A stretch of 64,000 nucleotides of DNA from Streptomyces sp. TSRI0281 (GTDB lineage Bacteria > Actinomycetota > Actinomycetes > Streptomycetales > Streptomycetaceae): positions 294,826-358,825 of the forward strand of contig NZ_LWLE01000001.1 in assembly GCF_001905125.1 (NCBI RefSeq), written 5' to 3'. The position numbers and the translations under genes were made by a program. Positions 44,960 through 54,783 of this stretch are shown one piece after another. Position 1 is the first letter of the stretch. Each line of letters begins with the position of its first letter. Under the pieces are notes generated by a model. It did not search any database and was not told the origin of the DNA. It saw nothing but the letters and a program-made list of their open reading frames with translations.

Positions 44960-45142
44960 ATGCCCATAGCCATGCTGGAACTCCCGAAGGTCGACCAATT
45001 CCGCGACGCGGGACCGCTGGAACTCGATGACGAGGCAATCGTGTTCGAGGACGACGACCGAAGCGACCGCGAGCACACGGCGTGTCTCTCCGACCCGTGG
45101 GTCACCGCCACCACCCGCTTCAGCTGCGACAAGAACTCCTAG
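44960..45142 (+). CDS. Lanthipeptide precursor peptide candidate
   Basis: A 60-aa peptide. The leader (1-38) is acidic, MPIAMLELPKVDQFRD then GPLELDDEAIVFEDDDRSD. The C-terminal core has two cysteines (42 and 56) and several Ser/Thr (40, 44, 49, 51, 52, 55, 60) in the order HTACLSDPWVTATTRFSC and a DKNS end. Dehydration of Ser/Thr and ring closure to the two Cys would give up to two (methyl)lanthionines; Ser35 or Thr40 to Cys42, and Thr49/51/52 to Cys56, are the possible pairs. GGAGG lies 6 nt before the ATG; an upstream ATG at 44933 has no such site. The synthetase gene starts 3 nt after the stop, so the two are coupled. Confidence 0.82.
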   Translation: MPIAMLELPKVDQFRDAGPLELDDEAIVFEDDDRSDREHTACLSDPWVTATTRFSCDKNS

Positions 45143-45144
45143 CG

Positions 45145-47712
45145 GTGGCCGAGTCCATCGCCGGCCCCGGCGGACCGTCGGACGACACCTGGTCGTACCT
45201 GAACGATCCGCGGATGCCGGCGGTGGACCACGGCTGGAAGCTGCACATCTCGGCCCGTCCCGGCGATCTGGAGGACGTGACCGCTCTCGTACTGCCGGTG
45301 CTGCGGCGGCATGTCTGTCACGCGAAGTTCGCCAGGGATGCGGAGACGCTGCGGGCCATCAATTCCGGGGTGTCGAGCGCGGGCGTCGTCGGCAAGGCGA
45401 TCACGGTCTACCCGCCGCCCGGCGCCATTGTCGAGATCGCCGGGGAACTCGTCGCCGTACTGCGCGGCCGGGAGGGTCCACAGGTCGTCAGCGACCGGCG
45501 TGTTGATCCGCAGGCCCCCGTCTACTACCGCTACGGGCCCTTCACGGGCGACTACCGGACCGGCCGGAGCGGGCGGCTGGAGTCGGTCATGGCCGGACCG
45601 GACGGGCAGGTCTTCGACGGACTGGCCGACGGCTCGTACCGATGCCCGCCCTGGGCCGAGGACCCCTTCGCGAGCGAATCCGGACGCGGCGGCAAACGGC
45701 CCTCACGCGGATTAGGCGGCGGACGCTACGCGGTGACCGTCGGCATCGTGCGCAAGCCGCAGGGGAACGTCTACCGCGCTGTCGACCGGCTTTCCGGGCG
45801 GCCGGTGGTGGTCAAGCAGGCGAGGGCCTTCGTGGCCGAGGACGAGTCCGGTACGGACACCCGTGACCGGCTGCGCAATGAACGTACGGTCCTTGAGGCA
45901 CTGGACTCCGTCGCGGGTGTACCCCGCGGGCTGGACTATTTCCGGCACCGTACGGACGAGTACCTGGTGATGAGCAGCTGCGGCGAACGGGACCTGCGCC
46001 GGGATGTCCAGGACAACGGCCCCTACCGGGACGACGACGCTCACGCATCGCGCACGCTTTCCGGTCTCGCCACCGGGCTGCTGCGCATAGTGGACGACAT
46101 CCACGGCCGGGGCGTGGTCGTCCGCGATCTCAAGCCCAACAACGTGGTCCTCGACGACGCGGGGCGCTGCCACGTGATCGACTTCGGGATCAGCGAGCTG
46201 GCCGGCGTCGGCCCGAGCGGCGCGACCCCCGGCTACAGCGCACCGGTTCTGCGTAAAGCGGGACCGGCCGAACCCGCCGACGACTACTACGCGCTGGGCG
46301 CGACCCTGTTCTTCGCCGCCACCGGCCTGGACCCGGTGATCGTGGACCCCGACTCCGCGGTGAACCGGGAGCGGACCCTCGACGGCCTGGCATGGGCGCT
46401 GCCCGGCCACGGTCACCGGGAGATGCGGGCATCGATCGCCGGGCTGATGAGCTTGGACGCGGCCGTACGCACCACGGGCGCCGCCCGGCTCCGCACCGGG
46501 GCGGCCCGTGCGTCCGGACCATCCCGGCGGCCCCGGCCGCCCCGGCTCGACGACGGCCTGCTCCAGGAGATCATCGAGCACACGACCGCGTTCTGCGCCG
46601 ACGAGGCACGCAGGATCGCGGACCCGGTACTGGCCGCCCGCTCGCACATCCCGACGCCGATCGATGTCTACGGCGGCAGCTCGGGACTGGGACTGGAACT
46701 GCTCCAGCATCTCCACCGCCCCCGGGTGCGCGAGACGGTCGACGCACTGGCGCGGTGGACGGCGGAACAGTCCCGGACCATGTCACCGGGCTTCTACTCG
46801 GGCCGCACCGGCGTCGACGTATTCCTCGCGGAGGCACATACGGCGACGGATACGACAGCGCCGTACGTGCACGACTCCACCCACTCCACCCACCCCGCCC
46901 TGCCCGCCCGGACGCCGGGCGGCGGACCGCCGGAAGCGGACCTGATCGAGGGCACCGCCGGAATCGGCCTCGGCCGGCTCCGGCTCGCCCGGCACGCCCT
47001 CGCGGCAGGCGACCGCCATGCCGCCGACCGGCACCTCGCCATCGCCACCGAATGCGCGCGGATGTGGACGTCAGGCGAAGCCCGGCTGACGCCCGCCGGC
47101 TCCGGCACACCGGGCGACGCCGCACTCCGCGAAGGCTTCGCACACGGGGAGGCGGGCGTCGCCTATTTCCTGCTCGAATACGGCAGCGCGACGGGCGACC
47201 CGGCCGCCATCGCCGGATCCAGGGAGGCCTGCGCACGCCTCGCCTCGGTCACACCCGGCATCATCACGGCGGCGACCGAACCACGGGCGACTCGCCGCTA
47301 CGGCTCATGGTGCCGCGGCCTCGCCGGAATCGGAGCCGTACTCGTCCGGTCCGCCGCCCGCCTCGACGAACCCGACCACCTCGCCCTCGCGGAACAGGCC
47401 GCCCGCACCTGCGCCGCACTGGCACCGCGCATGCCGCTGGTCACGCAGTGCTGCGGGCTGGCGGGAGTCGGCGACTTCCTGCTGGACATGGCGAAAGCGT
47501 CCTCATCCGCGTCCGAGGAGTTCCGGGACACCGCCGAAACCGTCGCGATGATCATCCTGAGCCGCAGCGGCGGCACCCGGCCCCACCCCGTATTCCCGGA
47601 CACCGGCCTGACCGGCCCGAGCGCCACCTGGGCCGGCGGCTCCGCCGGAGTCCTCGGCTTCTTCAGACGCCTGCACGACGGGGGCGGCCCCCGCCTCGGC
47701 CTGCTCGACTGA
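45145..47712 (+). CDS. Lanthipeptide synthetase, lyase-kinase-LanC type (class III/IV)
   Basis: An 855-aa three-domain enzyme. The N-terminal OspF/SpvC-like phospho-lyase (about 25-170) has Lys32/His34 in GWKLHIS and Lys61. The Ser/Thr kinase (about 193-440) has Lys224 in VVVKQA, the catalytic Asp328 in VRDLKPNN and the Asp346 DFG motif. A linker is followed by a LanC-like cyclase (about 500-845) with GFAHGEAG, Cys723 in SWCRG, and Cys769-Cys770 in QCCGLAGVG. All three zinc positions are thus filled, by Cys-Cys-Cys rather than Cys-Cys-His. Class III enzymes lack these ligands, so it is closer to class IV, with a variant site. GTG start at 45145. No transporter or protease gene is adjacent. 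Confidence 0.9.
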   Translation: MAESIAGPGGPSDDTWSYLNDPRMPAVDHGWKLHISARPGDLEDVTALVLPVLRRHVCHAKFARDAETLRAINSGVSSAGVVGKAITVYPPPGAIVEIAGELVAVLRGREGPQVVSDRRVDPQAPVYYRYGPFTGDYRTGRSGRLESVMAGPDGQVFDGLADGSYRCPPWAEDPFASESGRGGKRPSRGLGGGRYAVTVGIVRKPQGNVYRAVDRLSGRPVVVKQARAFVAEDESGTDTRDRLRNERTVLEALDSVAGVPRGLDYFRHRTDEYLVMSSCGERDLRRDVQDNGPYRDDDAHASRTLSGLATGLLRIVDDIHGRGVVVRDLKPNNVVLDDAGRCHVIDFGISELAGVGPSGATPGYSAPVLRKAGPAEPADDYYALGATLFFAATGLDPVIVDPDSAVNRERTLDGLAWALPGHGHREMRASIAGLMSLDAAVRTTGAARLRTGAARASGPSRRPRPPRLDDGLLQEIIEHTTAFCADEARRIADPVLAARSHIPTPIDVYGGSSGLGLELLQHLHRPRVRETVDALARWTAEQSRTMSPGFYSGRTGVDVFLAEAHTATDTTAPYVHDSTHSTHPALPARTPGGGPPEADLIEGTAGIGLGRLRLARHALAAGDRHAADRHLAIATECARMWTSGEARLTPAGSGTPGDAALREGFAHGEAGVAYFLLEYGSATGDPAAIAGSREACARLASVTPGIITAATEPRATRRYGSWCRGLAGIGAVLVRSAARLDEPDHLALAEQAARTCAALAPRMPLVTQCCGLAGVGDFLLDMAKASSSASEEFRDTAETVAMIILSRSGGTRPHPVFPDTGLTGPSATWAGGSAGVLGFFRRLHDGGGPRLGLLD

Positions 47713-47744
47713 CCGCTCACACTCCCCTGAAGGCAGCCTGGAGG

Positions 47745-47999
47745 TCAGTAGTAATAACGAGCCGCGAGGATGACGATCTCCTTGTCCGTGACCAGATAGA
47801 CGAGACGATGCTCGTCATCGATCCGCCGCGACCAAGCACCGGGCAAGTGGTACTTCAACGGCTCAGGCTTACCGATCCCCACAAAGGGGTCCCGCTTGAC
47901 GTCCTCGATGAGTTTGTTGATCCGAGCAAGCATCTTGCGGTCGTTCCTGAGCCAGGACGTGTAGTCCTCCCAGCCCTGATCCTCGAAGACCAGCCTCAC
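47745..47999 (-). CDS. yoeB: YoeB family toxin (Txe/YoeB), His83 replaced
   Basis: An 84-aa ribosome-dependent mRNA endonuclease toxin by family. It aligns along its length with E. coli YoeB: KPEPLK keeps Glu46 and EHRLVY keeps Arg65. The C-terminus reads AARYYY where YoeB proteins have RYHY, so the catalytic-site His83 is Tyr here. This could weaken cleavage. The start overlaps the antitoxin stop by 4 bp; the antitoxin is first in the operon. Confidence 0.93.
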   Translation of the reverse strand: MRLVFEDQGWEDYTSWLRNDRKMLARINKLIEDVKRDPFVGIGKPEPLKYHLPGAWSRRIDDEHRLVYLVTDKEIVILAARYYY

Positions 48000-48277
48000 G
48001 CGGCCCCCGCAGCAGGACCCGCCACATCCGGATCAATCAGCTCGCGCTCAGACACGTTGATGTTGCCCAGAGCGTTCTCGTATGCCTTGAGCAGTCTGCG
48101 GGCGTTCGCAGGCGAGCGCAGCAGGTACGAGCCCTCGCGCAGCGACGCATAGTCCTCAGCCGAGACGAGCACGGCATTGCCGTGCTTGGAGACGATCTCG
48201 ATGGCCTCGTGATCGTCATTGACCTTCTTGATCAGCGGAAAGAGAGCCTTGCGGGCTTCGCTCGCGGTTATGGACAT
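47996..48277 (-). CDS. yefM: YefM family antitoxin (Phd/YefM fold)
   Basis: A 93-aa antitoxin. The N-terminal DNA-binding part (SITASEARKALFPLIKKVNDDHEAIEI and onward) and the extended toxin-binding C-terminus (NARRLLKAYENALGN) are intact. GGAAGGGG is 7 nt before the ATG. It should repress its own promoter through the palindrome at 48296-48321 and neutralise YoeB. Confidence 0.94.
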   Translation of the reverse strand: MSITASEARKALFPLIKKVNDDHEAIEIVSKHGNAVLVSAEDYASLREGSYLLRSPANARRLLKAYENALGNINVSERELIDPDVAGPAAGAA

Positions 48278-48295
48278 GACCTGACCCCTTCCATC

Positions 48296-48321
48296 AAGTG
48301 GTACCTAATAACGTACCACTT
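48296..48321 (-). promoter_or_regulatory. Operator of the yefM-yoeB operon
   Basis: AAGTGGTAC (48296-48304) and GTACCACTT (48313-48321) are perfect 9-bp arms around an A/T-rich 8-nt spacer, 19 bp upstream of yefM. This matches the GTAC-type palindromes bound by YefM proteins. Confidence 0.8.
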
Positions 48322-48385
48322 CGATACCTGCAACGAGACCGAAGAGCTCATGAAGGGGCAGGCGCCCCAGCGCGGGAAACAGCCA

Positions 48386-48413
48386 GGGGTCCGACTCCGA
48401 AGAGACGGACCCC
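48386..48413 (-). repeat. Hairpin resembling the ychF terminator (left copy)
   Basis: GGGGTCCG (48386-48393)/CGGACCCC (48406-48413). The hairpin and the preceding GCGCGGGAAAC stretch resemble 49201-49242 closely, so this looks like a decayed duplicate of the ychF terminator. Confidence 0.7.
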
Positions 48414-48465
48414 AACTGAACCGCACATCTACCCGGACACCGGCGAGGCGCCGAGCCACCCGCTC

Positions 48466-48482
48466 ACACGTTGAAGCGGAAC
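48466..48482. repeat. Left copy of a 17-bp repeat equal to the ychF 3' end
   Basis: ACACGTTGAAGCGGAAC is identical to 49294-49310, the codons before the ychF stop. The two copies are 828 bp apart and bracket the second toxin-antitoxin module. Possible attachment-site remnant. Confidence 0.8.
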
Positions 48483-48530
48483 ATTCAGTACAGGGCTCTT
48501 ACCTGCGGAAACGCCGACTCCGAAGATTCC

Positions 48531-48558
48531 ATCCAGCACGCATCCAGCACAGTGAAAA
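48531..48558. repeat. Left copy of an ATCCAGCAC double repeat
   Basis: ATCCAGCAC-G-CATCCAGCAC followed by AGTGAAAA. It recurs at 49184-49210 with three differences, flanking the Phd-RelE pair. A further single CATCCAGTAC is at 48561. Confidence 0.8.
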
Positions 48559-48600
48559 GTCATCCAGTACAACCTGAGATCCATCCGAGGCCATCAGCCA

Positions 48601-48629
48601 TTGTGTACACATGAGACATTCGGTACCTT
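48601..48629 (+). promoter_or_regulatory. Promoter and palindrome of the second toxin-antitoxin module
   Basis: TTGTGT (48601-48606) and TACCTT (48624-48629) are 17 bp apart. The palindrome TGTGTACACA (48602-48611) overlaps the -35 box and is a likely autoregulation site. The ATG is 7 nt after the -10, so the mRNA is probably leaderless. Confidence 0.7.
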
Positions 48630-48636
48630 TGAGCGT

Positions 48637-48903
48637 ATGACGCAGATGCCTATAGAGTCCATCCGCGACGTCCGCGCGCACTTGGCCGAGGTCGTCGAAC
48701 GCGCCGATCGCGACGACACTCCCACAGTCATCACGCGACGAGGCAAAGAAGTCGCCGCCGTCGTATCGATCGAGGTGCTCCGCAAGTACCAGGAATGGGA
48801 AGAGCGCGAGATCAACCGCCTCATCGACGAGCGCCTGGCGACCCGGCCGGTCGGCATTCCGATCGAGGACGTCATGAAGGAGACGCTGGCGCGAAGTGAG
48901 TGA
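48637..48903 (+). CDS. Phd/YefM-type antitoxin
   Basis: An 88-aa antitoxin. IESIRDVRAHLAEVVERADR then TPTVITRRGKEVAAVVSIE is the Phd/YefM DNA-binding fold; the C-terminal helix (EREINRLIDERLATRP) should wrap the toxin. The start at 48637 is chosen because a -10 hexamer TACCTT lies exactly 7 nt upstream. It overlaps the toxin gene by 8 bp. Confidence 0.9.
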   Translation: MTQMPIESIRDVRAHLAEVVERADRDDTPTVITRRGKEVAAVVSIEVLRKYQEWEEREINRLIDERLATRPVGIPIEDVMKETLARSE

Positions 48904-49159
48904 GTACCGCACCGTCTTCCACCCGGAAGCCCGAGCCGAACTCCGCAAGGTTCCGCGCGACGCCGCGCTCCGCATCCTGACCAAGCTGACGGAACTGGAA
49001 ACCAACCCGTTCGGCTTCAACACCACCGCGCTCGTTTCCCAGCCCGAGCGCCGCCGCCTCAGAGTCGGCGACTACCGCGTCATCTACACCGTCGACAACG
49101 GCGAACTGATCGTGTGGGTCATCCGCGTCGGACACCGCTCCACGATCTACGACACCTGA
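48896..49159 (+). CDS. RelE/ParE-superfamily toxin
   Basis: An 87-aa toxin. EYRTVFHPEARAELRKVPRD begins the fold, and ERRRLRVGDYRVIYTVDN with VIRVGHRSTIYD is the conserved core with basic residues for RNA contact. GTG start at 48896 inside the antitoxin end. With the preceding gene it forms a complete RelBE-like pair, likely an mRNA interferase. It lies tail-to-tail with ychF across a shared terminator. Confidence 0.92.
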   Translation: MSEYRTVFHPEARAELRKVPRDAALRILTKLTELETNPFGFNTTALVSQPERRRLRVGDYRVIYTVDNGELIVWVIRVGHRSTIYDT

Positions 49160-49183
49160 ATCATCCTGACGGGCAATCAGAAT

Positions 49184-49210
49184 ATCCAGCACCCATCCAG
49201 CACGGGAAAA
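49184..49210. repeat. Right copy of the ATCCAGCAC double repeat
   Basis: ATCCAGCAC-C-CATCCAGCAC followed by GGGAAAA. See the left copy at 48531-48558. It lies just after the RelE stop. Confidence 0.8.
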
Positions 49211-49212
49211 CG

Positions 49213-49244
49213 AAGGGGTCCGCCTCCGAGGAGGCGGACCCCTT
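49213..49244. terminator. Terminator shared by ychF and the RelE module
   Basis: AAGGGGTCCGCCTC (49213-49226) pairs perfectly with GAGGCGGACCCCTT (49231-49244), 4-nt loop, 47 bp beyond the ychF stop on the minus strand. Confidence 0.85.
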
Positions 49245-49291
49245 TCGACCTGCACGCTTGACGAATTACCTAACGTAAAGCATTGACACGA

Positions 49292-50380
<1,089 letters not shown>

Positions 50381-50681
50381 TTTGGCGACTTCCTGGAGTG
50401 AGGAGGTGAGGAGGGGTCGTGCTGTTCGGGCCGGGCCTCGGAGCGGACCGATTCTCCAGTTTACGGGCGGCGGCGGGCGGCCCGTCACGGGTCCGTCGCG
50501 GCCCTGCCCCGGCTCGGTCGTGGGTACGTCGTGGGTACGTTCCCGGGTCCTCCCGGGTCGGCGGCCGGGACGGGTCGAACAGGGCGGAATTCAGCCGTGT
50601 GACATCGAACTCAACCCCAAGGTCGGCCAAAGCGCGTGTCCAACGCCTGCTTCTTCCCGCCTTCCGCCCTACGTTGTGCAC

Positions 50682-51323
50682 GTGGAGCAGCACAGGACAC
50701 GTACCCCGCAGCGCAGGCAGCCCCAGCAGGCTCCGCCGGCCCCGTCCCCGCAGGGCGCCCCCGGCGAGAGTGCCGCCGTCCACCGGGTGGTGGGTGCGCC
50801 CGGAGTCCGGGCGCGCACCCTGCCGCCCGTGGTGCTCGCCCTGCGCAGGTTCCCCAATCCCCGGCTGACGGGCATCGGGGCGGGTCTCTTCGCCGCCCTC
50901 ACCATGTTCGTGCTGGCCTGCGTCGACCGGCTGCTCCTGGACAGCTCGGAAGTCGTGTACGGGCTGCTGTTCCTGCCGGTCAGCGCCCTGACCGCGCTCT
51001 GGGTGCGGCCCGCGGACCTCGTCACCGCGCCGATCAGCGTGCCGATCGCCTTCGCCGTCGGCGTCATCCCCATCTCCGGGGGCAGCGGCGGTCTGGGCGG
51101 GCAGACGATGGCCGTCATCACCGCGCTCGCCGTCCATGCGGGCTGGCTGTACGGCGGCACCCTCATCGCCGGGAGCATCGCGAGCGTCCGCAAGGTCCGG
51201 CACATGCGGGCGCGACGGCTTCATCCGGCGCAGGCCGCCCCGTCGGCCCCGAACGCGCAGGCCGTGGCCGCCCGTGGCGCGAAGGCCGCCGCGGGCGGAG
51301 CGCGCCGCCCCCGGCGCCCGTAG
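50682..51323 (+). CDS. DUF6542 membrane protein
   Basis: A 213-aa hypothetical protein. A Pro/Gln-rich cytoplasmic N-terminus of about 60 residues is followed by four hydrophobic segments ([70 protein letters not shown]) and a basic Ala-rich tail. The pattern [20 protein letters not shown] is the actinobacterial DUF6542 signature. TACGTT lies 6 nt before the GTG at 50682 (leaderless). Divergent from ychF; function unknown. Confidence 0.85.
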   Translation: MEQHRTRTPQRRQPQQAPPAPSPQGAPGESAAVHRVVGAPGVRARTLPPVVLALRRFPNPRLTGIGAGLFAALTMFVLACVDRLLLDSSEVVYGLLFLPVSALTALWVRPADLVTAPISVPIAFAVGVIPISGGSGGLGGQTMAVITALAVHAGWLYGGTLIAGSIASVRKVRHMRARRLHPAQAAPSAPNAQAVAARGAKAAAGGARRPRRP

Positions 51324-51345
51324 GTCCGGAGCCTCGGCGGGCCGG

Positions 51346-52083
51346 CTACCTGCCCGCCGCCGCCATCGCCGCGCCCACGATCCCCGCGTTGTTCTGCAGC
51401 TCCGCCGGGACCATCTCGGCCCGTACGTGTTCGATCAGCGGCAGGAACTTGTCCGCCTTACGGCTGACCCCGCCGCCGATGATGAACAGCTCGGGCGAGA
51501 ACAGCATCTCCACATGGGCCAGGTACTTCTGCACCCGGTGCGCCCAGTGGTGCCAGCTGAGGTCCTCGTCCTCCTTGGCCTTCGTGGAGGCGTGCTTCTC
51601 CGCGTCGTGGCCGTGCAGCTCCAGGTGGCCGAGTTCGGTGTTGGGAACGAGCCGGCCGTCCGTGAAGACCGCGCTGCCGATGCCCGTACCGAAGGTGAGC
51701 ATGATGACCGTGCCCTTGCGGCCCCGGCCCGCGCCGAACGACATCTCGGCGATGCCCGCCGCGTCGGCGTCGTTGAGGATCGTGACGGGCTGCCCGATCC
51801 GCTCGCCGAGCAGCGTGCCCGCGTCCGTGTCGATCCAGCCCTTGTCGACATTGGCCGCAGTGCGGGTGATGCCGTCGGTGACGACGCCCGGGAAGGTGAT
51901 GCCGACCGGTCCCGACCAGTCGAAGTGGCCGACGACCTCGGCCACGCAGTCGGCCACGCCCTTGGGCGTGGCCGGGTGCGGTGTCAGTACTTTGTGGCGC
52001 TCCTGCGCCAGTTCTCCGCGGTCCAGGTCCACGGGAGCGCCCTTGATCCCGGATCCGCCGATGTCCACGCCGAAGATCTGCAT
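51346..52083 (-). CDS. ppgK: Polyphosphate glucokinase
   Basis: A 245-aa ROK-type kinase that phosphorylates glucose with polyphosphate (and often ATP), typical of Actinobacteria. Phosphate-1 motif [11 protein letters not shown] (5-15), catalytic [11 protein letters not shown] near 108-118, phosphate-2 TFGTGIGSA near 133-141, and an adenosine-type motif FIIGGGVS near the C-terminus. TACGGT on the minus strand lies exactly 7 nt before the ATG, so it is leaderless. The longer open frame upstream overlaps ispH and is rejected. Confidence 0.95.
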   Translation of the reverse strand: MQIFGVDIGGSGIKGAPVDLDRGELAQERHKVLTPHPATPKGVADCVAEVVGHFDWSGPVGITFPGVVTDGITRTAANVDKGWIDTDAGTLLGERIGQPVTILNDADAAGIAEMSFGAGRGRKGTVIMLTFGTGIGSAVFTDGRLVPNTELGHLELHGHDAEKHASTKAKEDEDLSWHHWAHRVQKYLAHVEMLFSPELFIIGGGVSRKADKFLPLIEHVRAEMVPAELQNNAGIVGAAMAAAGR

Positions 52084-52121
52084 GGCAACCACCGTACGGG
52101 CAGCTCGGGCGCCTCGCCCGG

Positions 52122-53102
52122 CTACTCGGCGGAAAGGGCGGCCGCCTCGGCCCGCAGATCGCGGCGGAGCTCCTTGGGCAGCGAGAACGTGATCGACTCG
52201 TCCGCCGTCTTCACCGTCTCGACGTCGCCGTAACCCCGCTCGCCGAGCCATTCCAGTACCCCGTCGACCAGCACGTCGGGGACCGAGGCGCCCGAGGTGA
52301 GGCCGACCGTGGTGACGCCCTCCAGCCAGGCCTCGTCGATCTCGTCGGCGAAGTCCACCAGATGCGCGGCGGGGACGCCCGCGTCGAGGGCGACCTCCAC
52401 CATGCGGATCGAGTTCGAGGAGTTCTTGGAGCCGACGACGATGACCAGCTCGGCGTCCTCGGCCAGCTTCTTCACCGCGATCTGGCGGTTCTGCGTGGCG
52501 TAGCAGATGTCGTCGCTGGGCGGCGAGAGGAGGTTGGGGAACTTCTCCTTGATGGCACTGACCGTCTCCATCGTCTCGTCGACCGAGAGAGTGGTCTGCG
52601 AGAGCCAGACGACCTTCGACTCGTCGCGGACCTGCACGTTCGCCACGTCTTCGGGGCCGTCGACCAGCGTGATGTGGTCCGGCGCCTCGCCGCTCGTGCC
52701 GATGACTTCCTCGTGGCCCTCGTGGCCGATCAGGAGGATGTCGTAGTCCTCCTTGGCATACCGGACGGCTTCCTTGTGGACCTTGGTGACCAGGGGGCAC
52801 GTGGCGTCGATCGTGGCGAGCCTGCGCTCGGCGGCCTCGGCGTGGACGGTCGGCGCGACGCCGTGCGCGGAGAACATCACGATGGAGCCCTCGGGGACCT
52901 CCGCGGTGACGTCGACGAAGATCGCACCCTTCTTCTCCAGGGTCTGCACGACGTACTTGTTGTGCACGATCTCGTGGCGCACGTAGATCGGGGCCCCGTA
53001 CTGCTCCAGAGCCTTCTCGACGGCGATCACGGCACGGTCCACGCCCGCGCAGTAGCCACGGGGAGCGGCGAGCAGGACACGGCGGGCAGGAGTTGCAGTC
53101 AT
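52122..53102 (-). CDS. ispH: 4-hydroxy-3-methylbut-2-enyl diphosphate reductase
   Basis: A 326-aa [4Fe-4S] enzyme, the last step of the MEP pathway to IPP and DMAPP. The three cluster cysteines are Cys18 (RGYCAGV), one in DATCPLV and one in [16 protein letters not shown] and TSGASVP motifs are also present. The ATG at 53102 is preferred to an upstream ATG at 53111 because TACGAT (minus strand, 53110-53115) sits 7 nt before it, giving a leaderless mRNA. Divergent from the APC permease. Confidence 0.96.
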   Translation of the reverse strand: MTATPARRVLLAAPRGYCAGVDRAVIAVEKALEQYGAPIYVRHEIVHNKYVVQTLEKKGAIFVDVTAEVPEGSIVMFSAHGVAPTVHAEAAERRLATIDATCPLVTKVHKEAVRYAKEDYDILLIGHEGHEEVIGTSGEAPDHITLVDGPEDVANVQVRDESKVVWLSQTTLSVDETMETVSAIKEKFPNLLSPPSDDICYATQNRQIAVKKLAEDAELVIVVGSKNSSNSIRMVEVALDAGVPAAHLVDFADEIDEAWLEGVTTVGLTSGASVPDVLVDGVLEWLGERGYGDVETVKTADESITFSLPKELRRDLRAEAAALSAE

Positions 53103-53198
53103 GCGTCCCATCGTAAGGCCGTACCGAACAGGCGCCGGTACGGCTTGGTCGGGAGACTGTTGGCGACGTGGATGTGCACGGTCGGCGATGGAGGTCGG

Positions 53199-54599
53199 AT
53201 GTCGGGGAGCAGCAGCACGGATCGGCCCACCTTGCGGCGCACGCTCGGCTTCCGGGACCTGGTGGTCTACGGCCTGCTGTTCATCGCCCCCATGGCCCCG
53301 GTCGGCGTGTTCGGGACACTCGACGCGAAGTCGGACGGCGCGGTCGCCCTGGTCTATGTGGTGGCGACCGTCGTCATGGCGTTCACTGCCTACAGCTACG
53401 CCCAGATGGTGCGGGTCGCTCCACTGGCGGGTTCGGTCTTCGCGTATGCCCGCAAGGGGCTCGGGGAAGGGCCCGGGTTCATCGCCGGGTGGATGGCGAT
53501 GCTCGACTATCTGCTGATTCCGGCGGTCGCCTACCTCTTCTCCGGGATCGCGATGAACGCGCTGGTCCCGGAGGTGTCGCGGTGGGTGTGGACGACGATC
53601 GCGGTCGTGGTGACCACGCTCCTCAACCTGTGGGGCGTTCGGGCCGCCGCCCGGGTCGGCTTCGCCGTGCTGGCCATGGAGATCGTGGTGCTGCTGGTGT
53701 TCCTGGTGTCGGCGGTGGTGGTGCTCGCCCGCGACGGCGCGCAGCGCGGCTGGCTGTCGCCGTTCACCGGCGATTCCGGGTTCTCGATGACGGCGGTGAT
53801 GGGGGCCGTGTCCGTGGCCGTGCTCTCCTATCTGGGCTTCGACGCCATCGCCTCGTTCGCCGAGGAGGTGACCGGCGGCTCGGCGAAGGTGGCGCGTGCG
53901 CTGTTGTTCTGCCTGGTCCTCGCGGGCGTGCTGTTCATCGCGCAGTCCTATCTGGCCGCGCTGCTGGAGCCGGTCAGCTCGGCGGAGCTGGCGGCCGATC
54001 CGGCGAAGCAGGGGTCCGCGTTCTACGACGCGGTGGATGCCTCCGTCGGGAGCTGGCTGCACGATCTGGTGGCGGTCAGCAAGGCGATCGGCGCCGCGTT
54101 CGCCGCGCTGGCGGGGCAGGCGGCCGCGGGGCGGCTGGTGTTCGCGATGGCGCGGGAGCGGCGGCTGCCGCCGTTCCTGTCGAGGGTCGACGCGAAGTCC
54201 GGGGTGCCGCGGGTCGCGATCCTGGGTGCGGCGATCGTGACGCTGGTGGCCGCGGTGTGGGCGGCCCGGCGCGACGACGGCCTGGACCATCTGGTGTCGG
54301 TCGTGGACGTGGGCGCGCTGACGGCGTTCGTGCTGCTGCACGCGTCGGTGGTCGGCTGGTTCGCCGTACGCCGGATGGAGGGCGAACCCAGCTGGTGGCG
54401 CCATGTCCTGATCCCGGTGGTGGGTGCGGCGGTGCTGATCGCGGTGATCGTGGAGGCGACGACGAGCGCGCAGGTGGTCGGGCTGTGCTGGCTGGCGGTG
54501 GGGCTCGTGGTGCTCGCGGTGCAGTGGGGGCGGCGGCGTCCGGGGGCCGGTGGGGCGGATCCGATGGAGAGGGAGTCGGGCGGCCCGGGAGCCGGGTGA
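53199..54599 (+). CDS. APC family amino acid permease
   Basis: A 466-aa secondary transporter with about 12 hydrophobic segments. The first helix carries the substrate-loop [15 protein letters not shown]; later [14 protein letters not shown] is the helix-6 substrate motif of the family. A 20-residue polar N-terminus and a Gly/Pro tail flank the membrane part. GGAGG is 4 nt before the ATG at 53199. Substrate unknown; Streptomyces homologues are annotated as general amino acid or polyamine permeases. Confidence 0.9.
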   Translation: MSGSSSTDRPTLRRTLGFRDLVVYGLLFIAPMAPVGVFGTLDAKSDGAVALVYVVATVVMAFTAYSYAQMVRVAPLAGSVFAYARKGLGEGPGFIAGWMAMLDYLLIPAVAYLFSGIAMNALVPEVSRWVWTTIAVVVTTLLNLWGVRAAARVGFAVLAMEIVVLLVFLVSAVVVLARDGAQRGWLSPFTGDSGFSMTAVMGAVSVAVLSYLGFDAIASFAEEVTGGSAKVARALLFCLVLAGVLFIAQSYLAALLEPVSSAELAADPAKQGSAFYDAVDASVGSWLHDLVAVSKAIGAAFAALAGQAAAGRLVFAMARERRLPPFLSRVDAKSGVPRVAILGAAIVTLVAAVWAARRDDGLDHLVSVVDVGALTAFVLLHASVVGWFAVRRMEGEPSWWRHVLIPVVGAAVLIAVIVEATTSAQVVGLCWLAVGLVVLAVQWGRRRPGAGGADPMERESGGPGAG

Positions 54600-54783
54600 G
54601 CGGGGTGAGTGGGGTGAGGTGAGTGGGCGCCGCCGGTCGAGCGGGGAGGCGTGGGGGTGGCCCCGCGGAGGGGGCGGAGCGCCTTGCGGCGGGGCACGGC
54701 ACGGGTGACCGAGTCCGGGAACCGGGGGCTTCCCGTCGTGCTGCCCGCCCCTCCTGTCGGCGCCTGCCGATACGCTCGTCCGC

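Larger units (their letters stand above)
48322..48600. other. Spacer between two toxin-antitoxin modules with duplicated ychF-flank sequence
   Basis: No gene is supported. It holds a hairpin at 48386-48413, a 17-bp copy of the ychF 3' end at 48466-48482 and an ATCCAGCAC double repeat at 48531-48558, all of which recur on the other side of the second module. Confidence 0.6.

Noticed and set aside
45082..45144. Earlier start of the lanthipeptide synthetase inside the precursor gene
   Set aside because: It would overlap the precursor in another frame; homology to the lyase domain starts after 45145.
48464..48482. Functional gene end or tRNA fragment as the source of the repeat
   Set aside because: The only match in the window is the ychF 3' end, and no RNA fold is seen around the copy.
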